Assembly: GCF_002937115.1 (NCBI RefSeq)
Contig: NZ_NHRY01000276.1
Span: 16,751 to 80,750, forward strand
Source: Rhodopila globiformis
Lineage (GTDB): Bacteria > Pseudomonadota > Alphaproteobacteria > Acetobacterales > Acetobacteraceae
DNA: 64,000 bases
Reading direction: 5' to 3'
Below, one piece after another: positions 8,818 through 16,651 of this stretch. The notes under the pieces are model-generated. The model saw only the letters and a program-made list of their open reading frames with translations. It ran no database searches and was not told the DNA's origin. Made by a program: the position numbers and the translations under genes. Position 1 is the first letter of the stretch, and every line of letters starts with the position of its first letter.

Positions 8818-9861
8818 TCACGGCCGCACCCCGTCAATCTTTGCGCTCGAATCGGCGGCCAGCCAGTCGAGCAGCACCGTGTGGAAGCGCGCCGGCGCCT
8901 GGATCTGCGGCGCGTGGCCGAGGTCGGGGAATTCGACCAGCTTGGCGTTCGGGATCGCCGCGGCGGCTTCGTGGCCAAGCGCCGGGTAATTGCCCAGGGT
9001 CGGCCGGACCGAAGCGGGCGCGAGCGCCTTGCCGATGGCGGTGGTATCCTTGTCGCCGATGACCAGCAGCACCGGCATGGCGAGGTGCGGCAGCTCATAT
9101 ACCACCGGCTGGGTGTAGATCATGTCGTAGAGCAGCGCCGAGTTCCAGGCGACGACGTCTCGCCCGGGGCCGCGGTACATCCCGGCCAGCATTTGCACCC
9201 AGGTCTCGTAGGCGGGCTGCCAGGCGCCCGCGTAGTAGGTCGTGCATTCGTAGTCGCGGATGCGGTCCGCCGTGGTGTTGAGCTCCTGCCGGTACCAGGC
9301 GTCGACGCTCTGCCAGGGGACGCCCTTGGCTTTCCAGTCCTCCAGGCCGATTGGATCAACCAGCACCAGGCGGTCCGTGTCCTGCGAATACATCAGCCCA
9401 TAGCGGATCGCCAGCATGCCGCCGGTGGAGTGCCCGGTGATCGTCGCCTTGCCGATGTGCAGCGAGTCCAGCAGCGCGTGCGTGTTCGCGGCCAGTTGCT
9501 GGAAGCTGTACTGGTAGTGCGCCGGCTTGGTGGACTTGCAGAAGCCGATCTGGTCGGGGGCGACGACGCGGAAGCCGGCTCGCGTGAGGACGGTGATGGT
9601 GGCCTGCCAGGTGGCGGCGCAGAAGTTCTTGCCGTGCAGCAGCACGACGGTGCGGCCGTTCGGGTGCGCCGGCGCGACGTCCATATATGCCATGTCCAGC
9701 GCTTCGCCCTGCGAGGTGAAGCGGTAATGGCTGACGGGCCAGGGGTAGTCGAAGCCTTGCAGGTCAGGGCCATAGGCGGGCGCGTCCGCGGCCCGGGCGG
9801 ACAGTGGCAGCAGCAGGGCGGCGATCAGGCCGAGCAGCGGCAGCAGGGGAAAGAGGCGCAT
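8818..9861 (-). CDS. Secreted alpha/beta hydrolase
   Basis: 347 residues. An N-terminal signal peptide (MRLFPLLPLLGLIAALLLPLSARA) is probably cut after ARA, so the enzyme should be periplasmic. The hydrolase fold is complete: HGKNF oxyanion loop near residue 75, nucleophile elbow GHSTGG near 143, acid in VIGDKDTT near 270 and catalytic His in DLGHAPQ near 317. It resembles proline iminopeptidase/epoxide hydrolase-like esterases; the substrate is unknown. It ends 114 bp upstream of rpmH in the same direction. Confidence 0.88.
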   Translation of the reverse strand: MRLFPLLPLLGLIAALLLPLSARAADAPAYGPDLQGFDYPWPVSHYRFTSQGEALDMAYMDVAPAHPNGRTVVLLHGKNFCAATWQATITVLTRAGFRVVAPDQIGFCKSTKPAHYQYSFQQLAANTHALLDSLHIGKATITGHSTGGMLAIRYGLMYSQDTDRLVLVDPIGLEDWKAKGVPWQSVDAWYRQELNTTADRIRDYECTTYYAGAWQPAYETWVQMLAGMYRGPGRDVVAWNSALLYDMIYTQPVVYELPHLAMPVLLVIGDKDTTAIGKALAPASVRPTLGNYPALGHEAAAAIPNAKLVEFPDLGHAPQIQAPARFHTVLLDWLAADSSAKIDGVRP

Positions 9862-10135
9862 GACCGGGCTTTCGTGCAGCAGGTTGCGAGAACGCCGGGT
9901 CCAGTCGTCCGGTTTGCTGGACCGGCAACCGGCGACGCGGAGGTATCAGGACCTGGCGAAATGGTACAGGAGCCGTGATCAAACGCAGGGTCAATCCATC
10001 CGCCCCGGGCGGGAGGGCAAACCAGCAAATGGCCGCACGGCAGATCATCAAGAAGACCTTGGGACGAGCCTATACAAAGGGGGGACGATCAGGCCGAATA
10101 GGTCAGTCAGACGGTTGGCTGTACGGCATTCTTGT
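9862..10135. other. Spacer without recognised gene
   Basis: This 274-bp spacer between the hydrolase start and the BrnT operator contains no recognisable gene, tRNA or terminator. Part of it must hold the hydrolase promoter, which reads leftwards. Confidence 0.5.
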
Positions 10136-10168
10136 TGACATCTATCCGTCATTGACGGATAGATGTCA
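10136..10168. promoter_or_regulatory. Perfect operator palindrome overlapping the brnTA promoter
   Basis: Two 16-bp arms, TGACATCTATCCGTCA (10136-10151) and its exact complement (10153-10168), are separated by one base. A consensus -35 box TTGACA (10135-10140) is embedded in the left arm. A weak -10 (around 10158-10164) would lie in the right arm. The palindrome ends two bases before the brnT GTG. BrnA antitoxins are known to repress their own promoter by binding such sites, so this is the likely BrnA operator. Confidence 0.75.
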
Positions 10169-10170
10169 TT

Positions 10171-10440
10171 GTGGAGATTGAGTTCGATCCGGCCAAGAAT
10201 GAAGAAAACGCCCGGCGGCACGGCGTGTCGCTGGCATTTGGTGCGGTGGTGTTGGCGGCACGCGTCGGTGAGAGCGAGGATCGGCGGACCGATTACAGCG
10301 AGGTCAGGATCAAAGCTTTCGCCGACATTGAAGGACAGTGGTTCGCTTGCGTGTACACCATGCGCAGCGAGGTCTGTAGCATTATCTTCGGCCACCCTGT
10401 ACGCCCAAAGGAGGTCAGAAAGTGGCTCGAAATGCGGTGA
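10171..10440 (+). CDS. brnT: BrnT family toxin
   Basis: 89-residue BrnT-type ribonuclease toxin. It begins with the family signature FDPAKNEENARRHGVSL and carries DRRTDYSEVRIKAF and the C-terminal FGHPVRPKEVRKWLEMR. It starts with GTG two bases after the operator palindrome, with no room for a ribosome site, so the message may be leaderless. It overlaps the antitoxin gene by 19 bp. RelE-like fold and mRNA cleavage are family knowledge, not visible here. Confidence 0.88.
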   Translation: MEIEFDPAKNEENARRHGVSLAFGAVVLAARVGESEDRRTDYSEVRIKAFADIEGQWFACVYTMRSEVCSIIFGHPVRPKEVRKWLEMR

Positions 10441-10793
10441 AGCCGACCCGGATGACAATGACCCCTGAAATGCTCGACAAAATCAAGCGAAGCGGCGTGG
10501 ATTGGCAGCGGATTCGCAGGATGACCGAAGCTGAGATTGAACAGGCCATCGCTTCCGACCCGGATGCGGCTTCCCCGATGACGGACGCGAAAATCACCGC
10601 GGCACGCGTCCAATGGGTCAGACGGCGAACCGGCCTGTCGCAGTCCCAGTTCGCTGCGGCCTTCAGGATTCCGCTGCGGACACTCCAGGAATGGGAACAG
10701 GCGCGTCGCGAGCCGGACGCAACTGCGCTGGCCTATCTGACTGTTATTGAGCGTGACCCCCCGGCGGTGCAACGTGCCCTGGAGACAGCCTGA
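10422..10793 (+). CDS. brnA: BrnA-type antitoxin with helix-turn-helix domain
   Basis: 123 residues, starting with GTG at 10422 behind a strong AAGGAGG ribosome site (10408-10414) located inside brnT. The N-terminus is basic. The C-terminal half is an XRE-like helix-turn-helix: WVRRRTGLSQSQFAAAFRIP, then RTLQEWEQARREPDATALAYL. It should neutralise BrnT and repress the promoter at 10136-10168. Classical BrnA is a ribbon-helix-helix protein, so this is the HTH variant seen beside many alphaproteobacterial BrnT genes. The strong site for the antitoxin against none for the toxin would favour antitoxin excess. Confidence 0.85.
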   Translation: MARNAVKPTRMTMTPEMLDKIKRSGVDWQRIRRMTEAEIEQAIASDPDAASPMTDAKITAARVQWVRRRTGLSQSQFAAAFRIPLRTLQEWEQARREPDATALAYLTVIERDPPAVQRALETA

Positions 10794-11006
10794 CGCGATT
10801 GAGACCGGGCTAACGTCGATCACTCCGACTTGCGTAATGCAACCTCTTGCGGCCTGCCCCGCTGGACCGCGTCCGGGGTGATGCGGAAAGCCACTGTTTT
10901 GCCAATCCGGCGTGGCACCGATGGTGATGAGATGTCGTTGCTCGCCGTCGTTGCCGGCAAACCGTCAATTTGCCAGCATGCTGGCACAATTCGGGAGGCT
11001 TTGCCC

Positions 11007-11409
11007 ATGGCAACCTTGCTCATCCGCAATATCGGGGACGATCTGCATATCCGCCTGAAGGCGCAAGCCGCCGCTCACAGGCGCTGAATGGAGGAGGAAA
11101 CCCCATTTGCGTTAAAATTGGGCTGGCTGTTGCCTCCTCGTCATGGCCCGGACAAGCCGGGCCATGACGGAATGGCAAGCATCGTGCCGCCGCCACGCGA
11201 TTTTAACGCCAATGGGAGGAAGCCCGCCATCTGCTCCGCCAGGCATGGCGGTCGCGCCGAGTGAGGCGCCACAGCGCTTCGGCCAAGCCATGCGCGCGAT
11301 CTTCGAGCCCCTCGGCGGCATGGAGATCCCGGACATTCCGCGGGAGATGCCCCGCCAGCCGCCGGATTTCTCGGGCCGGCGTGGGATCCACCCGTGTGAT
11401 CGTGCTTGA
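11007..11409 (+). pseudogene. FitA-like antitoxin, destroyed by stop codon, insertion and frameshift
   Basis: Starts well (GGGAGG site; ATG 11007; MATLLIRNIGDDLHIRLKAQ) as a ribbon-helix-helix FitA antitoxin. A TGA at 11085 stands where the family has Ser (HRR-S-MEEE, probably TCA to TGA). The frame then reads MEEE and is cut by a small element (11100-11214). EEARHLLRQA follows after it in another frame. A further shift is needed to reach the proper FitA C-terminus (RFGQAMRAIFEPLGG... PRQPPDFSGR), which ends at 11409 and overlaps the toxin start. At least three lesions, so no full antitoxin can be made. Confidence 0.82.
11100..11214. mobile_element. Miniature inverted-repeat element inside the fitA pseudogene
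   Basis: Ends are near-perfect 19-bp inverted repeats: CCCATTTGCGTTAAAATTG (11102-11120) against CGATTTTAACGCCAATGGG (11198-11216), 17 of 19 paired. GGAGGAA occurs at 11093-11099 and again at 11215-11221, a probable 7-bp target duplication. Removing one copy plus the element restores MEEE-ARHLLRQA. The middle contains a short GTCATGG...CCATGAC hairpin related to the dispersed repeats of this window. No coding capacity, so it must be moved in trans. Confidence 0.72.
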
Positions 11410-11818
11410 CACCAACGTCATTTCCGAACTGGCGAGGCCGCAAGCAGATCCAGCTGTGATCGCCTGGGCTGACGGTCAGCCCATCGCGACGCTGTATGCA
11501 ACGGCAATCAGCGAAGCCGAGATGCTCCATGGCATTGCGCTTCTTCCACCCGGCGGCCGCCGCGAGGCTCTTCATCGCGCCGTCACGACGACGTTTGCGA
11601 TCTTGTTGGCTGGACGCATGCTTCCGTTCGACAGCGCCGCCGCCGCGTTCGCCGACTGGGCAGCCGATCGGCGGCGGGTGGGGAAACCGGTTCGGACGGC
11701 GGATCTTCAGATCGCTGCGATCACGCAATCACGCGGCGCGGCGGCTATCGCCACACGCAACACCCAAGACTTTGCCGGGTGCGGCGCGCCCCTGATCGAT
11801 CCCTGGCGAGGCTGCTGA
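11396..11818 (+). CDS. FitB-like PIN-domain toxin
   Basis: 140-residue PIN-domain ribonuclease of the VapC/FitB type. All acidic active-site positions are present: LDTNVIS (Asp5, Asn7), SEAEML (Glu42), TADLQIAAI (Asp103) and TRNTQDFAGCG (Asn122, Asp125). Starts with GTG at 11396 inside the end of the ruined antitoxin gene. The toxin frame is intact although its antitoxin is not. It may be silent, neutralised by the second FitA at 12028, or tolerated because it is weakly translated. Confidence 0.9.
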   Translation: MIVLDTNVISELARPQADPAVIAWADGQPIATLYATAISEAEMLHGIALLPPGGRREALHRAVTTTFAILLAGRMLPFDSAAAAFADWAADRRRVGKPVRTADLQIAAITQSRGAAAIATRNTQDFAGCGAPLIDPWRGC

Positions 11819-12027
11819 CGATCAGATCGCTCCCATGACGCAAATCGCTGCTGCCATGGCATAAATGGGTTTCCGAGGTCCACATGGCAGGGTCACCACC
11901 GCGAATCCGACAGCACTGAGGCACGCCGTGACAACGTCCGGAGCAGCGGCGCCATGGCGTCAGGCATTGACGGCGATGCAATCATTGATGACAGTGCAAT
12001 CATACTGCCTGGAGAGCTACTGCCCCA

Positions 12028-12276
12028 ATGAGCAGCATCACGATCCGCAACCTTGATCCGGCGATCAAGGAACGGCTGCGCATCCGCGCCGCAGAGCATG
12101 GCCATTCGATGGAGGCTGAAGCACACCGCATCCTGCAGGCCGCCCTGCAGGCCTCGCCCCGGAGGCGCGCGCGTAGCTTCTATGACCGCATCCATGACCG
12201 CTTCGCGGCTCTCGGCGGTATCGACCTGGAGTTGCCTCCCCGCGAGCCCGGCCGCGAGCCGCCCCGGTTCGATTGA
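12028..12276 (+). CDS. FitA-like antitoxin
   Basis: 82-residue ribbon-helix-helix antitoxin. MSSITIRNLDPAIKERLRIR forms the DNA-binding strand and first helix. The C-terminus GGIDLELPPREPGREPPRFD is the toxin-binding tail typical of FitA. Its stop overlaps the next start as TGATG. The only intact FitA in the island, so it could act on either neighbouring PIN toxin. Confidence 0.9.
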   Translation: MSSITIRNLDPAIKERLRIRAAEHGHSMEAEAHRILQAALQASPRRRARSFYDRIHDRFAALGGIDLELPPREPGREPPRFD

Positions 12277-12695
12277 TGTTCATCCTCGATACGTACATCC
12301 TGTCCGCGATGATGCGCCTTGATCGTGTCCCGGAGGTTGCCGCCTGGATGGAGGCACAGGACGAGCGGCGGTTGTTCACTGCGACTATCTCGCAGGCGGA
12401 ATTCTTCGCGGGTCTTGCCGTCATGGCGGACGGCCGCCGCCGCCGCGACCTCGAGAAGACCGCGCGTGAGATGTTCGACGAATTCGAGGAGCGCCTCCTG
12501 CCGTTCGACCAAGGCGCGGCGATGGCATACGCCGCGCTGTTCGCTTTTCGTCGGCAGGCCGGCCGCCCGGCCGCCCCGCACGACCTCATGATCGCCGCAA
12601 TCGCGCGGGCGACCGGGGCGTACATGGTTACCCGCGATGTCGAAGGCTTCGCAGGTTGCGGCGTGACCGTCATCAATCCCTGGGCGCCGGCATGA
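12276..12695 (+). CDS. FitB-like PIN-domain protein with altered active site
   Basis: 139 residues, PIN fold. Asp5, Glu42 and Asp103 are present (LDTYILS, SQAEFF, HDLMIAAI). The usual Asn at position 7 is Tyr. The TRNxxDF motif reads TRDVEGF, so the last Asp is Gly124 and the Asn is Asp121. This is unusual for a metal-dependent PIN ribonuclease and may mean lost or changed activity. Coupled to fitA by TGATG overlap; the ATG at 12276 is preferred to the TTG just before it. Confidence 0.88.
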   Translation: MFILDTYILSAMMRLDRVPEVAAWMEAQDERRLFTATISQAEFFAGLAVMADGRRRRDLEKTAREMFDEFEERLLPFDQGAAMAYAALFAFRRQAGRPAAPHDLMIAAIARATGAYMVTRDVEGFAGCGVTVINPWAPA

Positions 12696-12773
12696 CCGGT
12701 GCGGTGGTTGTCGCCCCCGCCATGGAGCCGCCACTCGTGCCGCCGCTCGGCGCGGTCGCGGCCGTTCTCTCTC

Positions 12774-12853
12774 CGTCATGGCCGGGCGCCAGTCCCGGCC
12801 ATCTGCGCTTCGACAGCGGCGGGTAGATGGCCGGGACACGCCCGGCCATGACG
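12774..12853. repeat. Dispersed palindromic repeat A, full core
   Basis: 80-bp hairpin whose arms start GTCATGGCCGGG and end CCCGGCCATGAC, with a central CTGCGCTTCGACAG-type loop. Nearly identical hairpins occur at 3211-3285, 29775-29848, 49265-49342 and 56484-56563. Lies between the second FitAB pair and the end of cydC, so it may also work as a bidirectional transcription barrier. Confidence 0.85.
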
Positions 12854-12872
12854 ATAAGAAGACGACCCTGTC

Positions 12873-14501
12873 CTATGCCGCCGCCGCGACCGCCTTCCCG
12901 CCGGACAGCCGGAAGATCCGGTCCAGCCGCTCGACCCCGGTCAGCCGGTGGGTGATCAGGATGATCGTCCGTCCCGCCGCCGTGTCGTTCAGAGTCTCCA
13001 GGAACGCCCGCTCGGTCTCCGCGTCCAGCCCGGCGCACGGCTCGTCCAGGATCAGGATCGGCGCCGGCGACAGCAGCGCCCGGGCCAGCGCCAGGCGGCG
13101 TCCCTGGCCGCCGGAGAAGCGCGTGCCGCCCTCGCCCACCCAGGTCTCCAGCTTGTCCGGCAGCGCCCGCACCACGTCGCCGATGCGCGCCGAGTCCAGC
13201 GCCGCCCACAGCGACACCTCGTCGGCGTCGGGCCGGGCCAGCAGCAGGTTGGCACGGATCGTGTCGTCGAACAGGTGCGTGGTCTGCCCCAGCCAGCCGA
13301 TACGGGCACGCACCAGCGCCGCCGGCAGGAAGGCGATGTCGGTGCCGCCCAGGGTAACCTGCCCGGAGCGCGGCGCCACCACCTTCAGCGCCAGCGCCGC
13401 CAGGGTGGATTTCCCCGCGCCCGACGGACCAAGCAGCGCCACGCGGGCGCCTTCCGGCACCTCCAGCGTCAGGCCGTCGAACACCAGGGGCCGATCGGGA
13501 GACCAGCGGAACTGCACGCCTTCGAAGCGCAGGGTCGTGCGTTCGGGCATCGCCACCGGATCGGCCGGATCGGGCACCGGCACCGGCGCGTCGGCCGCCT
13601 CCATCACCCGATGCGCCGCGGCGGCGGCATGGCCGGCGGCGGCGCCGGCGCGCGGCAGGCCACTGATCGCCTCGAACGCCGCCACTACCAGGAAGGCGGC
13701 CGCGACCGCCGCCGCCGGATGGGCGCCGGCCTCGGACAGCACCGCCAGCACGGCCAACTGGGCACACAGGAAGGCGCCGGCGCTGGCCAAGGCAAGGCGG
13801 CCCGCCATCGCCTTCTGCGCGGCGAACAGCTTGGCCTCCTTGCTCTGCACCGCCGCCAGCATGCGGCCCTCGGCGGCAAAGGCGCGAACCTCGCGCAGGC
13901 CGGTCAGGGCGTCCAGCGCGGCGATGCGCAGCGCGCCGGCCTCCACCGCCAGGCCGGTGCCGGTGCGCATCGACACGCGCGCCGCGATCCAGGGCAGCAC
14001 GAAGGCGGCAATGGCGAACAGCACGCCGACCTCGATCGACAGCGCCGCCGAACGGTGCCCGATCAGCAGCACGATCGCCGGCAGCAGCAGCATCGCGCCC
14101 ATCAGCGGCAGGATGATGCGTAGGTACAAGCCGTCCAGCGCCTCCACGTCACCCACCAGGCGCGCCAGCATGTCGCCGGCCTGGCGGAAGCCCAGGCCCC
14201 CTGCCCCGGTCCGCGCCAGCGACTGGAAGAACCACACCCGCAGATCGGCCAGCGCGCGGAACGTGGCGCTGTGGGTCACCACCCGTTCCAGGTAGCGCAG
14301 CACCACGCGGCTGACGCCCAGGAAGCGCAGCACGAACGGCAGCGTCACCACGCCGGCCGCCGCGGCGCCGATGGCATAGCCCGAGACGGTCATCAGGCCG
14401 ACGCCGGCCTCCAGCGCCGCCAGGGAGATGATCACACCGATCGCCAGCCAGATGAACTGGCCGCCCCAGATCAGCAGAATTCGTGTCAGGGGAGCCATCA
14501 T
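12873..14501 (-). CDS. cydC: Thiol reductant ABC exporter, CydC subunit
   Basis: Half of the CydDC ABC transporter that exports glutathione and cysteine to the periplasm, needed to assemble cytochrome bd. 542 residues: six transmembrane helices in the first 300, then an ATPase domain with GPSGAGKST (Walker A, near 355), signature FSGGQGRR and ILILDEPCAGLD (Walker B). The start ATG overlaps the cydD stop (ATGA), so the pair is coupled. No cydAB genes lie in the window. Confidence 0.92.
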   Translation of the reverse strand: MMAPLTRILLIWGGQFIWLAIGVIISLAALEAGVGLMTVSGYAIGAAAAGVVTLPFVLRFLGVSRVVLRYLERVVTHSATFRALADLRVWFFQSLARTGAGGLGFRQAGDMLARLVGDVEALDGLYLRIILPLMGAMLLLPAIVLLIGHRSAALSIEVGVLFAIAAFVLPWIAARVSMRTGTGLAVEAGALRIAALDALTGLREVRAFAAEGRMLAAVQSKEAKLFAAQKAMAGRLALASAGAFLCAQLAVLAVLSEAGAHPAAAVAAAFLVVAAFEAISGLPRAGAAAGHAAAAAHRVMEAADAPVPVPDPADPVAMPERTTLRFEGVQFRWSPDRPLVFDGLTLEVPEGARVALLGPSGAGKSTLAALALKVVAPRSGQVTLGGTDIAFLPAALVRARIGWLGQTTHLFDDTIRANLLLARPDADEVSLWAALDSARIGDVVRALPDKLETWVGEGGTRFSGGQGRRLALARALLSPAPILILDEPCAGLDAETERAFLETLNDTAAGRTIILITHRLTGVERLDRIFRLSGGKAVAAAA

Positions 14502-16195
14502 GCCACACCTCGCGCCGAGACGGCCTTGCCATGCCGCAGATCCAGCCGCCGTCCGCCGAAGCCGTGCGCGGCGGAGGAATGGCTTGCCAGGATCACCGTC
14601 CGGCCGATGGCCAGGCGGCTGAGGCTTTCGAACACGTCCTTCTCCGTCGCCGGGTCCAGGTGCGCCGTCGGCTCATCCAGCAGCAGCAGCGGCGCATTCT
14701 TGAGGTAGGCGCGGGCGATCGCCACCCGCTGCGCCTGGCCGCCGGACAGGCCGTAGCCGCCCTCGCCGATCATCGTATCCAGCCCCCGCGGCAGGCCGGA
14801 GACGAAGGAGTCCAGCTTGGCGGCGCGGGCGGCGTCGGCGACTTCCTCGGCCGTCGCCTCGGGCCGCGCGAACAGGATGTTGTCGCGGATCGAGCCGGCG
14901 AACAGCACCGGGCGCTGGCCGATCCAGGCCGTCAGCCGCGACAGCGCCTGCGGCACGAGGTCGGTGATGTCGGCGCCGTTGAGGGTGACGCGGCCGCTGT
15001 CGGGGTGCACGAAGCCCAGCAGGATCTCGATCACCGAGGACTTGCCCGACCCCGACGGGCCGGCCAGCACCAGCGTCTCCCCGGCCGCGAGGCGGAAGGA
15101 CAGCTCGTCCAGCGCCGGGCCGCGGGCGGGGTCCCAGGTCAGGGTGACGTTGTCGAACGCGACGGTGACGCCGCGGGCGTTGACGGTGCGGATTTCCGCC
15201 GGCGGCACCGGCTGCGGCAGCGGCGGCAGGTCAACCAGGGATTCCGCCGCGCCGGTGGCATGCAGGCGGTCCTGGTAGGCGGCCGAGTAGGTCCGCAGCG
15301 GCGCGAAGAACTCCGGCGTCAGCAGCAGCACGGCCAGGGCTGGCCACAGGTCCGCGGTGAAGGCGGCGTCGCCGCTGTTGCGCAGGGTGAAGAAATAATG
15401 AATCGCCAGCACCACCATGGCGCCCGCGGCGGCGATGTCCAGCACCATCGAGGACAGGAACGCCACCCGCAGCACTCGCATGGTGCGGATGCGCAGTTCC
15501 TTTGCCGCCCGCGCCAGCGCCTGCGCCTCGTCCTGGGCGCGGCCATACAGAACGATGGTGGCGATGCCGCGGACGCGGTCGAGGAACCGGGCCTGCAGCC
15601 GGGCCAGCGCCAGGAACTGGGTGCGCGAGGCCGCCGCGGCGCCGATGCCGGCGACCGCCATGCCCACCGGCACCAGCAGCCCGAACCCCGCCACGATCAG
15701 CGCGGCCCGGGGATCGGCGTACAGCACCGCCAGCAGCACGATGACCGGGCCGGCCATGGCGAAGGTTTCCGCCGGGACGTAGCGGGAGAACAGGCCGTCC
15801 AGCGCCTCCACCCGGTCGACCACGATGGTGGCGAGGTCGCCGGAGTGCCGGCTGCGCAGCAAGGCGGGACCGGCATGCAGCAGGCGCGTCAACGCGTCGC
15901 TGCGCAGCCGCCGCCTGGCCGCGGCGCCGGCGGAGAACGCCGCCTGCTCGGTCAGGTAGGACAGCACGGCCCGCACCAGCGCCAATGTGCCGAAGACGGC
16001 CAGGGCCAACAGCGGGATCTCGCCGCCGGCGAAGGCCCGGGCGAGAACCGTGGCGGCGGCGAACGCCTGCCCGATCGCCAGAACCTGACCGATGACATGC
16101 AAGACGAGCACGGGACGCGCCGCGCGGACACCCGCGCGTTGTTCCCGCCGCAGCCATGACCTCGCGGCTGCCTTGGTGGTATCTGCCTGCGCCAT
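14498..16195 (-). CDS. cydD: Thiol reductant ABC exporter, CydD subunit
   Basis: Partner of CydC, 565 residues, inner membrane. The membrane domain covers about residues 30-320. The ATPase domain has GPSGSGKSS, LSGGQAQRVAIARAYLKNA and LLLLDEPTAHLD. First gene of the cydDC operon. Its promoter should lie in the 456-bp spacer shared with the divergent histidine kinase gene. Confidence 0.92.
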   Translation of the reverse strand: MAQADTTKAAARSWLRREQRAGVRAARPVLVLHVIGQVLAIGQAFAAATVLARAFAGGEIPLLALAVFGTLALVRAVLSYLTEQAAFSAGAAARRRLRSDALTRLLHAGPALLRSRHSGDLATIVVDRVEALDGLFSRYVPAETFAMAGPVIVLLAVLYADPRAALIVAGFGLLVPVGMAVAGIGAAAASRTQFLALARLQARFLDRVRGIATIVLYGRAQDEAQALARAAKELRIRTMRVLRVAFLSSMVLDIAAAGAMVVLAIHYFFTLRNSGDAAFTADLWPALAVLLLTPEFFAPLRTYSAAYQDRLHATGAAESLVDLPPLPQPVPPAEIRTVNARGVTVAFDNVTLTWDPARGPALDELSFRLAAGETLVLAGPSGSGKSSVIEILLGFVHPDSGRVTLNGADITDLVPQALSRLTAWIGQRPVLFAGSIRDNILFARPEATAEEVADAARAAKLDSFVSGLPRGLDTMIGEGGYGLSGGQAQRVAIARAYLKNAPLLLLDEPTAHLDPATEKDVFESLSRLAIGRTVILASHSSAAHGFGGRRLDLRHGKAVSARGVA

Positions 16196-16439
16196 GATGG
16201 GGCGACTTAACCCAGCCGGACGGCGAAAGACAGCCCGCCGTGGCCATAGAGCCGGTTAAAAAGCCGCAAAGGTACCGTCATGCGGGCCGGCACCCGGGGC
16301 GCTTGCGTTGCCTTGACCCGCGCCGCGGGAATGGCCCGTTGGCAGGACCATTTATTTGCAGAAATCACTTTCATGACATCTCCTTCCACGTGCATATCTG
16401 AAAATGTGCAACTTATCTCAATAAAATCACAATATGTTG

Positions 16440-16646
16440 AAAGCTATTGCCCCGGGGAGAACCCCCGGCTCTGCCGGGGTGGCTGTCAGAGTTCGACATT
16501 TCCGGGAGTATGTTCTTCGCCGTTGGGGCGCATGTCGCTCGCGTCTGCGCAGCGGCACTCTCTTGCGCCTTGGCCGGTTGCGAAAAGGCCCCTTTGAGGG
16601 GCCCGCAACCGAAAAGCCTCCGGCTCTGCCGGAGGATTTTTACTTT
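16440..16646 (+). ncRNA. Possible structured small RNA with rho-independent terminator
   Basis: Three strong stem-loops follow each other: CCCCGGC-TCT-GCCGGGG (16463-16479); a long stem GGTTGCG...CGCAACC (16576-16610) enclosing GGCCCC-TTTGA-GGGGCC; and the terminator at 16617-16646. No reading frame there looks coding, and no gene reads into it from the left on this strand. I cannot match it to a known RNA family. On the other strand two of the hairpins are followed by TTTT, so it could instead insulate cydDC. Confidence 0.3.
16617..16646 (+). terminator. Rho-independent terminator
   Basis: Perfect 8-bp stem CCTCCGGC-TCT-GCCGGAGG followed by ATTTTTACTTT. It ends only a few bases before the histidine kinase frame opens, so it must end a transcript from the left (possibly a small RNA) or act as attenuator for the kinase gene. 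Confidence 0.65.
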
Positions 16647-16651
16647 GATAC

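Noticed and set aside
9862..10130. Possible tRNA or small RNA upstream of brnT
   Set aside because: No cloverleaf, no TTCGAAT arm, no terminator. Folding gives only weak stems.
12873..16195. Multidrug ABC exporter as alternative to CydDC
   Set aside because: The two-gene order, ATGA overlap, lengths and CydC-type first helix (LEAGVGLMTVSGYAIGAA) fit CydDC better, although the transported compound is not proven here.
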